Positions 56,250-64,000 of a stretch of DNA of 64,000 nucleotides are shown here, in pieces. The notes beneath the pieces are model-generated. The model was given only the letters and a program-made list of their open reading frames with translations, did not search any database and was not told where the DNA came from. Source of the DNA: Streptomyces sp. NBC_01241 (lineage in GTDB: Bacteria > Actinomycetota > Actinomycetes > Streptomycetales > Streptomycetaceae); contig NZ_CP108494.1 in assembly GCF_041435435.1 (NCBI RefSeq), forward strand, positions 5,118,501 through 5,182,500. Direction: 5' to 3'. Made by a program: the position numbers and the translations under genes. How positions within the stretch are numbered: the stretch's first letter is position 1; every line of letters begins with the position of its first letter.

Positions 56250-57467
56250 CTAAGACGCCTCCGGCCGCACGGGGTGACCGATCAGCATCGTCGGGGCCCC
56301 GGCCACCCGGGTCAGGAAGACCGTCGCGGCGTTCGGCCCCTGGAGCTTCATCCTGCGGCGCAGCTCCTCCGGCTCGACGGCCGAGCCGCGCTTCTTCACC
56401 GTCAGGACGCCGACCTTCCGCTCCCGCAGCAGCGCCTTCAGCTTCTTCATGTTGAACGGCAGCCGGTCGGTGATCTCGTACCCGGTGGTGTAGGGGGAGT
56501 CGTACGGCTCGTCGCTCGTGACGTACGCGATGGTCTCGTCGATCAGCCGGCCGTCGCACCGCGCCACGATGTCGGCGACCAGGTGGGCGCGGATGACGGC
56601 CCCGTCCGGCTCGTACAGATATCGGCCGACCGGGCCGACGGGCGGGGCGGGCAGCGGGGCCGCGGACCAGAGGGTGGCGCGGGCCGGGAGCACGGTGGCG
56701 CGGTACGAACCGGGCGCGAAGCCCTCGCCGAACCAGAGCACGGCCTCCTTCACGTCGCCGCCGTCCGAGATCCACTCCGCCTCCGCCCGTGCCGGGATCG
56801 CCTCGTGCGGGATGCCGGGGGCGATCTTCAGCGCGGCGCGGGGGGCGTCGAGCGCGGCGCCGGTCGCCCAGGAGAGCGGCGGTGAGTACGCCTCGGGGTC
56901 GAAGATCCTGCCCCGGCCGCCGCGCCGGGCCGGGTCGACGAAGACCGCGTCGTACGGCGAGGTGTCGATCTCGGTGACATCGGCGCACCGCACCTCGATC
57001 AGACCGTCCAGGCCGAGCGCGACGGCGTTGGCGCGGGCCACCTCGGCGGTCAGCGGGTCGCGGTCCACGGCGAGGACGGAGATGCCCGCCCGCGCGAGCG
57101 CGATCGCGTCGCCGCCGATCCCGCAGCAGAGGTCGGCTACGCACCGCACCCCGCCCGCCGCCACGAACCGCCGCGCGCGATGGGTGGCCACCGATGTACG
57201 GGTCGCCTGCTCGACGCCGTTCGGTGTGAAGAACATCCGGTACGCGTCCTCGGCGCCGAACTTCGCCACCGCCCGCTGGCGCAGCCGGGCCTGCCCCAGC
57301 GCCGCCGAGACCAGGGGGGCCGGGTGGTCGCGGCGCAGCCGGGTGGCGGTGGCGAGCTCCTGGGCGGGGTCGTACGACCGCAACTCGTCCAGGAGCGCCG
57401 CGCCCTCGGGGGTGCGCAGGGCCATGAAGGAGGCGAGGGGGGAGTCGAGAGCGTTCACCCGCCCCAT
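56250..57467 (-). CDS. SAM-dependent methyltransferase with C-terminal THUMP-like domain
   Basis: The product has 405 residues. Motif I VADLCCGIGGDAIALARAG (about 109-127), then VDRDPLTAEVARANA, and VFVDPARRGGRGRIFDPE near motif IV point to an RNA-type methyltransferase. The C-terminal part (about 300-400, MKKLKALLRERKVGVLTVKK) resembles the THUMP-like domain of actinobacterial proteins. ATG 57467. The target is not known. Confidence 0.82.
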   Translation of the reverse strand: MGRVNALDSPLASFMALRTPEGAALLDELRSYDPAQELATATRLRRDHPAPLVSAALGQARLRQRAVAKFGAEDAYRMFFTPNGVEQATRTSVATHRARRFVAAGGVRCVADLCCGIGGDAIALARAGISVLAVDRDPLTAEVARANAVALGLDGLIEVRCADVTEIDTSPYDAVFVDPARRGGRGRIFDPEAYSPPLSWATGAALDAPRAALKIAPGIPHEAIPARAEAEWISDGGDVKEAVLWFGEGFAPGSYRATVLPARATLWSAAPLPAPPVGPVGRYLYEPDGAVIRAHLVADIVARCDGRLIDETIAYVTSDEPYDSPYTTGYEITDRLPFNMKKLKALLRERKVGVLTVKKRGSAVEPEELRRRMKLQGPNAATVFLTRVAGAPTMLIGHPVRPEAS

Positions 57468-57549
57468 TGTGAGCCAGCCGGGTTGACCGGCGGACCCGGC
57501 GGCGGTGTCGGGCGGGGGCGCCCGTCCCCTGCTGGCAGGATGCGACGCC

Positions 57550-58593
57550 ATGCGTCTTGTACGACAAAAGGTAAAACTAACAGCGAATCTGAGCGAAGCG
57601 GGTGCATGCGAATCCGGGCGCGGCCGGAGCCCCGGCGGGCATCGGCCCGCGTGTGCTGTCCTGGCCGCGCTCCTGATCGTCGCCGCCGGCTCCGGCTGCG
57701 CCTCCGAGGCCGACGGCCGGGCCGGCGCCGACGTCGAACACCGCGCCCGGCCCGCCGCCGGACTTCCGGGCGGTCCGGGATTTCCGGGCGGTCCCGGGCA
57801 GAAAGCGGGCCCCGAGCGGCCGGCCGGTCAGGGCCGCGCACCCGCCGGGCCCTATGAGAACGCGAAGTTCGGCCCGGCCGTACGGGCGGCCCTCGCCAAG
57901 AAATGGCGGCTGGACCGGCCACCCCTGATCGCACCCCCGCCGCCCGCCGTCAAACCGCACATCACCACCCGGGAGGGCTTCGAGGTGAAGGGCGGCGACG
58001 ACTCGCTGCCGCCGGTCTTCACCACCGTCCCGACCAAGGACCGGGTCGTCTTCCTGACGATGGACGACGGGTCCGAGAAGGACCCCGAACTGCTCCAGAT
58101 GATGGACGAACTGGACATCCCGTACAGCGCCTTCCTCACCGACGACGAGGTGCGTGACAACTACGGGTACTTCGGGGAGGCGCAGCGGCTGGGCGTCGGC
58201 CTCAACAACCACACGCTCAGCCACCCGTACCTTCCCGGGCTCTCGTACAGCGAGCAGAAGCGCGAGATCTGCGACCAGCAGGCCACCATCGAGAAGCAGT
58301 ACGGGAAGCGGCCCGTCCTCTTCCGTCCGCCGTACGGCAACTACAACGGGGACACGCTCCGGATCGCCAAGTCCTGCGGCGTCAAGGCCGTGCCGCTCTG
58401 GAACGCGGAGGCGTTCCCGGACCACATGGAGTGGCGCGAGGGGGACCAGGACCTGCGTCCCGGCGACATCATCCTCACGCATTTCCGGGGCCGGGGGGCG
58501 TGGGGTGCCGATATGGCGGACCTGGTTCGCGCGGTCATGAAGACCATCACGGATCAGGGGTACGCCGTGGCCCGGCTGGAGGATTACGTATGA
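57550..58593 (+). CDS. Polysaccharide deacetylase family lipoprotein
   Basis: The product has 347 residues. After a long N-region, AALLIVAAGSGC carries a lipobox-like Cys, so the enzyme is probably lipid-anchored outside the cell. A Pro/Gly-rich linker precedes the NodB domain: TMDDGSEKDPELLQ (catalytic Asp pair), NNHTLSHPYL (His metal ligands), RPPYGNYNGDT and LTHFRGRG. It is a likely deacetylase of N-acetylated glycan, such as peptidoglycan. The next gene overlaps by ATGA. Confidence 0.85.
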   Translation: MRLVRQKVKLTANLSEAGACESGRGRSPGGHRPACAVLAALLIVAAGSGCASEADGRAGADVEHRARPAAGLPGGPGFPGGPGQKAGPERPAGQGRAPAGPYENAKFGPAVRAALAKKWRLDRPPLIAPPPPAVKPHITTREGFEVKGGDDSLPPVFTTVPTKDRVVFLTMDDGSEKDPELLQMMDELDIPYSAFLTDDEVRDNYGYFGEAQRLGVGLNNHTLSHPYLPGLSYSEQKREICDQQATIEKQYGKRPVLFRPPYGNYNGDTLRIAKSCGVKAVPLWNAEAFPDHMEWREGDQDLRPGDIILTHFRGRGAWGADMADLVRAVMKTITDQGYAVARLEDYV

Positions 58594-58976
58594 GAAGGGC
58601 GTACCGGCTGCTCGCCGGCCTGCTGGCAGCCGGTGCGCTCCTGACCACCACCGCCGGGTGCGCGCAGTCGGTCGCCCCGATCGAACGGCTGGGCCGCAAG
58701 GCCGCACAGAAGGTGACCCACCCGGGGCCGAGCCCCACAGCGGGCCCGCAGACGCATCCGCACGGCGACCGGGGTGATCGCAGCGGCCGCAGTGACCGCC
58801 GGGACCGTGGCGGTCATGGCGGTCACGGGGCGTCAGGGGCGCTGGTCGTCATCGCCTGCCCTCAGCCGCCGGAGTCCAGGCACGCGTGGTTGTCGCCGCC
58901 GCTGAGGCACTGGTGGCCGGACCGGCCGGGATCGTCCGAAGGCGTGGAGGCCGGCGCCGGGTGCGAGCGGCGGTAG
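58590..58976 (+). CDS. Small lipoprotein, C-terminus uncertain
   Basis: The product has 128 residues as read. MRRAYRLLAGLLAAGALLTT with lipobox TTAGC is a clear lipoprotein signal, and RLGRKAAQKV and a Gly/His/Arg-rich region follow. It is coupled to the deacetylase gene by ATGA. The last 40 residues lie opposite the next gene's coding strand and look out-of-frame, so the true stop may be earlier or lost by a frameshift. Confidence 0.55.
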   Translation: MRRAYRLLAGLLAAGALLTTTAGCAQSVAPIERLGRKAAQKVTHPGPSPTAGPQTHPHGDRGDRSGRSDRRDRGGHGGHGASGALVVIACPQPPESRHAWLSPPLRHWWPDRPGSSEGVEAGAGCERR

Positions 58977-59347
58977 TCCTCGTGCCCGACCTGCACCGCC
59001 GCCACGCACAGCAGGAGCACGACCGGGATCTGGAGCGCCCCCGCCCAGGGCCAGTTCTCGCGGATCAGCACCACGGCGATCAGCGCGACCGCCGCCGCGA
59101 TCCCGCCGAAGACGAGGACGGGCGTCCAGTCCATCGGCGGCGGGTCCGTCGTCTCCGAAGCACCGGGGTCCCACCGGGACCGGGACAGGGTCAGGGAGTG
59201 GGCGGCGGCCGCGCAGATCAGCCCCTCCAGGAGCACCAGCAGCAGACCCAGCACCACATCGAGACAGCCGTTCACGGCGCGCGAGCCGCGCCGGGGCCGC
59301 GAGTCCCGTGAATCCGAATGCCGGTACGGAGATTCGGTCATGTTCAC
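58862..59347 (-). CDS. Small membrane protein, DUF6234-like
   Basis: The product has 161 residues. About three hydrophobic segments (roughly 30-50, 76-95 and 103-118) with a short extracytoplasmic linker (DPGASETTDPPPMDW) suggest a membrane protein of the DUF6234 kind. ATG 59341 or GTG 59347 could start it. It is divergent from groES. Confidence 0.6.
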   Translation of the reverse strand: MNMTESPYRHSDSRDSRPRRGSRAVNGCLDVVLGLLLVLLEGLICAAAAHSLTLSRSRWDPGASETTDPPPMDWTPVLVFGGIAAAVALIAVVLIRENWPWAGALQIPVVLLLCVAAVQVGHEDYRRSHPAPASTPSDDPGRSGHQCLSGGDNHACLDSGG

Positions 59348-59353
59348 ACAGTC

Positions 59354-59414
59354 GTACGGAACGCCGTGGTCCGTACGGCCGTTGTCCCAGTGTTGTCCGG
59401 ACTGTTGTCCGGAC
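59354..59414. repeat. Inverted and tandem repeats between a membrane gene and groES
   Basis: GTACGGA (59354-59360) and TCCGTAC (59370-59376) form a 7+7 inverted repeat with a 9-base spacer, a CIRCE-like geometry with other bases. Then TGTTGTCCGGAC occurs twice in tandem (59391-59402 and 59403-59414). Such arrays suit regulator binding. Confidence 0.5.
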
Positions 59415-59492
59415 GGTACCCCGGTCGCTGCCCCGGCCGGCGCGCGGTGCTGGGCCGGAGCAGGGCTCCGGTGGACGCCACGAGCGCGTGAA

Positions 59493-59519
59493 TTGGCACT
59501 CCGCTTGACCGAGTGCTAA
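59493..59519. promoter_or_regulatory. CIRCE element, distal copy (HrcA operator)
   Basis: TTGGCACTC, nine bases and GAGTGCTAA fit the CIRCE consensus TTAGCACTC-N9-GAGTGCTAA with one mismatch. HrcA binds such sites to repress groESL. Confidence 0.9.
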
Positions 59520-59532
59520 TCGCGGTCATAGT
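59505..59532 (+). promoter_or_regulatory. groES promoter, overlapping CIRCE
   Basis: TTGACC (59505-59510) and CATAGT (59527-59532) are spaced 16 bases apart, with the -35 box inside the first CIRCE element. Binding of HrcA would block polymerase. Confidence 0.55.
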
Positions 59533-59539
59533 CTCGGTG

Positions 59540-59566
59540 CTGGCACTCACCACTGGAGAGTGCCAG
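59540..59566. promoter_or_regulatory. CIRCE element, proximal copy (HrcA operator)
   Basis: CTGGCACTC, nine bases and GAGTGCCAG form a perfect 9+9 inverted repeat matching CIRCE except for the outer bases. It lies 21 bases after the first copy and 104 bases before groES. Confidence 0.9.
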
Positions 59567-59670
59567 CAGTACTGTGCGACTGGCAGGTCCGGCACCCGCG
59601 ACGACGGATCCACCTGGTCGCCACCCAAAGACTGTTACCCCGTGAGATCTCCGAAGGGGGAGACCGGATC

Positions 59671-59979
59671 GTGTCGACCGCCAGCACCAAGGTTGCGATC
59701 AAGCCGCTCGAGGACCGCATTGTGGTCCAGCCGCTCGACGCCGAGCAGACCACGGCCTCCGGCCTGGTCATTCCGGACACCGCCAAGGAGAAGCCCCAGG
59801 AGGGCGTCGTCCTGGCCGTGGGCCCGGGCCGCTTCGAGAACGGCGAGCGCCTTCCGCTCGACGTCAAGACCGGCGACGTCGTGCTCTACAGCAAGTACGG
59901 CGGCACCGAGGTGAAGTACAACGGCGAGGAGTACCTCGTCCTCTCGGCTCGTGACGTGCTCGCGATCATCGAGAAGTAA
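59671..59979 (+). CDS. groES: Co-chaperonin GroES
   Basis: The product has 102 residues and caps the GroEL barrel. The mobile loop region (VIPDTAKEKPQEGVVLAVG) and VLYSKYGGTEVKYNGEEYLV are characteristic. GTG 59671 follows GGGGGAG. Two CIRCE elements upstream predict heat-inducible repression by HrcA. Confidence 0.97.
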   Translation: MSTASTKVAIKPLEDRIVVQPLDAEQTTASGLVIPDTAKEKPQEGVVLAVGPGRFENGERLPLDVKTGDVVLYSKYGGTEVKYNGEEYLVLSARDVLAIIEK

Positions 59980-60001
59980 TTCACCCACGTTTGCTTCTGT
60001 T

Positions 60002-60052
60002 CTGCGCCCCTGGCCCCCTGCGAACTAACCAGCCGGGTGGTCAGGGGCGCAG
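60002..60052 (+). promoter_or_regulatory. Hairpin between groES and groEL
   Basis: CTGCGCCCCTG (60002-60012) pairs perfectly with CAGGGGCGCAG (60042-60052) around a 29-base loop. It may adjust the ratio of groES to groEL messages by attenuation or processing. Confidence 0.55.
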
Positions 60053-60079
60053 TTCGTTCGAGAGGAAAGCTCAGCTCCC

Positions 60080-61705
<1,626 letters not shown>

Positions 61706-61727
61706 CGCACAGCTTCACGCAGCCACT

Positions 61728-61762
61728 GAGGCCCGGTACCCCGTCGCGGGGTACCGGGCCTC
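61728..61762 (+). terminator. Terminator of groESL
   Basis: GAGGCCCGGTACCCC (61728-61742) and GGGGTACCGGGCCTC (61748-61762) form a perfect 15-bp stem with a 5-base loop, 22 bases after the groEL stop. Confidence 0.85.
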
Positions 61763-61809
61763 CGGCGTGTGCTGCCGGGGCGGCGGAGCGCCTCGGCGTG
61801 TCGGCCGGG

Positions 61810-62838
61810 TCACGCCGAGCGCGGCAGCGCTCCCGCCAGCACCGGAGCCGCGAACGGCAGGCCGGCCGCGTACCGTTCCAGCTCGTCCAGCGCCTCGTCG
61901 GCCATCCGGTGCAGCTCATTGCCCAGCGAACCCGCCACATGCGGAGTGAGCAGCACGTTCGGCAGCTCGTACAACGGTGAGTGCGCGGGCGGAAGTTCGG
62001 GCTCCGTCACATCCAGCACCGCGTGCAGCCGCCCGCTCGTCAGCTCGGGCAGCAGCGCGCCCTCGTCGATGAGCGAACCCCGCGCCGTGTTGATCAGGGT
62101 CGTCCCGGTCGCCATGGCCGACAACTGCGCCGCGCCGATCAGATGGTGCGTCTCGGGGAGCTGCGGCGCGTGCACCGAGACGACCGAGCTGCTCGCGCAC
62201 AGCTCGTCGAGCGAGGTGAGCCGGACGCCGAGCCGCGCCGCCTCGGTGACGTCCACGTACGGGTCGTACAGCAGGACGTCCAGATCGAAGGGGCGCAGCA
62301 GCTCGATCACCCGGCGGCCGATGCGCGAGGCGCCGATGATGCCGACCGTGCGGCGGTAGTTGCCGGTGCCGTCGAACTCCGCGAGCCAGTCGTGCTCGGT
62401 GCGCAGCGCGCGGTAGCGGTCGGCGGAGTGCAGGACGCGCTTGTTCGCGAACAGGATCGCGGCGAGCGTGAATTCGGCGACCGGCAGCGCGTTGGCCCCG
62501 GCCGCCGAGGTGACGGCGATCCCGCGCTCCCAGCAGGCGTCGGTGATGTGGTGCTTCACGGAACCGGCCGCGTGCACCACGGCCCGCAGCCGGGGAGCGG
62601 CCGTCAGTACTTCGGCGCTGAGCGGCGTCGCGCCCCAGCAGGTGAACAGCACCTCGGCATCGGCGAGCGCGGCGGCCACCTCGGGCGTCGGGTCGGCCAG
62701 GTCGTGGGCGACGAGGTGCGGGTCGGTGCGGGTGAGGGTGGCGAGGCGGGTGCGGTGGCGGTCGGTGAGGAGGCGGGCGGCGATGCCGGGGCCCATCGCG
62801 AGCAGGGCGGCCGGCCGGTTGTCAGTGGCGTGGGGCAT
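61810..62838 (-). CDS. D-2-hydroxyacid dehydrogenase family protein
   Basis: The product has 342 residues from ATG 62838. NAD-binding GIIGASRIGRRVIELL (about 160-175) is a GxGxxG variant in which the second Gly is Ser. The catalytic Arg/Glu/His region includes INTARGSLIDEGAL and LTPHVAGSLG. Its substrate is unknown. A GTG at 62877 would extend the protein and overlap the upstream permease stop by GTGA. It may be part of the sugar transport operon. Confidence 0.88.
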   Translation of the reverse strand: MPHATDNRPAALLAMGPGIAARLLTDRHRTRLATLTRTDPHLVAHDLADPTPEVAAALADAEVLFTCWGATPLSAEVLTAAPRLRAVVHAAGSVKHHITDACWERGIAVTSAAGANALPVAEFTLAAILFANKRVLHSADRYRALRTEHDWLAEFDGTGNYRRTVGIIGASRIGRRVIELLRPFDLDVLLYDPYVDVTEAARLGVRLTSLDELCASSSVVSVHAPQLPETHHLIGAAQLSAMATGTTLINTARGSLIDEGALLPELTSGRLHAVLDVTEPELPPAHSPLYELPNVLLTPHVAGSLGNELHRMADEALDELERYAAGLPFAAPVLAGALPRSA

Positions 62839-62873
62839 GGTGGAACTCGTACTCCTCAGGGCTCGCGGTGAGG

Positions 62874-63728
62874 TCACTTGACGCTACCGGCGGTCAGTCC
62901 GGCCTTCCAGTGCCGCTGCAGCGAGACGAAGGCGACGATCAGGGGGATGACGGCGAGGAGGGACCCGGTGACGACGAGTGGATAGAAGCTCGGCTCGCCG
63001 TGCGTGTTGGTGTTCCAGGAGTACAGACCGAGGCTCAGCGGGAAGAGCTTGCGGTCCGAGAGCATCACGAGAGGGAGGAAGAAGTTGTTCCAGATCGCGG
63101 TGAACTGGAAGAGGAAGACGGTCACGAAGCCCGGCATGACCATGCGCAGTCCGATGGACCAGAAGACGCGCAGCTCGCCGGCCCCGTCGATACGGGCGGC
63201 CTCCAGGGCCTCGTTCGGTATGTAGCCGGTGCTGAACACCCGGGCGAGATACACGCCGAACGGGTTGACGAGCACCGGGATCAGCACGGACCAGTAGGTG
63301 TTGACCAGGCCGGTCTTGGAGGCCAGGAGATACATCGGCAGGGCGAGCGCCGTGGTGGGGACGAGCACACCCATCAGCACGAGGCCGAACAGCTTCTCCT
63401 TGCCCCGGAATTCGTACTTGTCGAAGGCGTATCCCGCGGCGACGCAGATCAGCGAGCAGACGATCGCCCCGCCGCCCGCGTACATGAGGCTGTTGACGTA
63501 CCAGCGGAAGTAGATGCCGTCGCCGTAGGAGGCCAGGTTCGACAGGTTCTCGCCGAGGTTGAAGCCCTCGAAGGAGAAGGCATTGCCCGCGAGCAGACCG
63601 CCGGTGTCCTTCGTGGCGGCGGTGACCAGCCAGACGAGGGGGAAGAGCATGTAGACGACGGCGAGCAGGAGAAAGCCGTTGACGGCGGTCTTCGACATCC
63701 AGCGGCTGCGGGAGGCGGGGGAGTTCAT
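62874..63728 (-). CDS. Carbohydrate ABC transporter permease (MalG type)
   Basis: The product has 284 residues with six hydrophobic segments. The EAA loop (EALEAARIDGAGELRVFWSI, about 178-197) is the coupling motif for the ATPase. MalG-type inner membrane component. Its start overlaps the stop of the preceding permease by ATGA. The binding protein and other partners would lie beyond the right end of the window. Confidence 0.93.
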   Translation of the reverse strand: MNSPASRSRWMSKTAVNGFLLLAVVYMLFPLVWLVTAATKDTGGLLAGNAFSFEGFNLGENLSNLASYGDGIYFRWYVNSLMYAGGGAIVCSLICVAAGYAFDKYEFRGKEKLFGLVLMGVLVPTTALALPMYLLASKTGLVNTYWSVLIPVLVNPFGVYLARVFSTGYIPNEALEAARIDGAGELRVFWSIGLRMVMPGFVTVFLFQFTAIWNNFFLPLVMLSDRKLFPLSLGLYSWNTNTHGEPSFYPLVVTGSLLAVIPLIVAFVSLQRHWKAGLTAGSVK

Positions 63729-64000
63729 GCTTTCTTGCCCTTCCGGCCGGTGAAGCGGGTGACGACGAAGGACAGCAGCGCGGCCGTGAGCGCCAGCAGG
63801 ATGGAGGCGGCCGCGGCGAGACCGTAGTCGTTGCGTTCGAAGGCCGCGGTGTACGCGTACATGTTCGGCGTCCAGGTGGAGGAGACGGCGGAACCGGTCC
63901 CCTTGTTGAGGATCAGCGGCTCGGTGAACAGCTGGAGCGAGCCGATGACCGTGAACAGCGCGACCATCACGACGGAGGCGCGGATCAGCGGAACCTTGAT
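63725..64000 (-). CDS. Carbohydrate ABC transporter permease (MalF type), 5' part beyond window
   Basis: Ninety-one C-terminal residues are visible, ending FVVTRFTGRKGKKA. ALFTVIGSLQLFTEPLILNK resembles the MalF-type end with two membrane segments. It is coupled to the MalG-type gene. The remainder, including most of the membrane part, continues past base 64000. Confidence 0.88.
   Translation of the reverse strand: MKVPLIRASVVMVALFTVIGSLQLFTEPLILNKGTGSAVSSTWTPNMYAYTAAFERNDYGLAAAASILLALTAALLSFVVTRFTGRKGKKA

Overview
The window is high-GC actinobacterial chromosome, almost certainly from a Streptomyces. The evidence is GC-rich third codon positions, frequent GTG starts, an S10-spc-alpha ribosomal supercluster with Streptomyces-like gene order, a WhiJ-type regulator/DUF397 cassette, paired CIRCE sites at groES, a histidine-tailed GroEL1, and serine/threonine kinases fused to PQQ-like propellers. 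No rRNA, tRNA, CRISPR array or prophage was recognised. The species cannot be fixed from the sequence alone. LAYOUT. 1-9226 is the S10 and spc ribosomal operons, entered inside rplC and running to rplO. 9443-12385 is secY-adk-map. 12604-16660 is infA-rpmJ-rpsM-rpsK-rpsD-rpoA-rplQ, followed by truA. A short non-ribosomal insert (17652-20739: a lipoprotein, an anchored membrane protein and an ABC-F ATPase) precedes rplM-rpsI and glmM. 23805-25790 carries a DUF389 membrane protein and coaA on the minus strand. 25917-37653 is the accessory part. It holds a sigma factor with a coupled anti-sigma-like protein, a proline-rich winged-helix protein, the WhiJ-like cassette, a SnoaL-like protein, an intact-ended IS701-type insertion sequence, several gene remnants, an alpha/beta hydrolase, and a probable Tat-exported amidohydrolase divergent from a LacI regulator. 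37999-45358 returns to core genes: glmS, acpS, nnr, a DUF488 gene, alr, a hydrolase and tsaE. 45422-51654 is a signalling and envelope block: a pseudokinase, two membrane kinases with PQQ propellers, a tiny Pro-Gln repeat protein behind a palindrome, and a YkuD-like protein without its catalytic Cys and His. 51809-54071 is tsaB-rimI-tsaD. After small membrane proteins, two methyltransferases and a deacetylase lipoprotein, the window ends with groES-groEL1, a hydroxyacid dehydrogenase and part of a sugar ABC transporter. HOW THE GENES WORK TOGETHER. Most of the window builds and runs the translation machine: ribosomal proteins, IF-1, methionine aminopeptidase, pseudouridine and t6A tRNA modification, and SecY for export. 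It also supplies RNA polymerase alpha and cell-wall precursors (glmM, glmS, alr). The most distinctive part is the kinase block lying between tsaE and tsaB. One member has lost all three catalytic kinase residues, its two neighbours keep them, and both neighbours carry an internal twin-arginine motif just before the transmembrane segment leading into the propeller.
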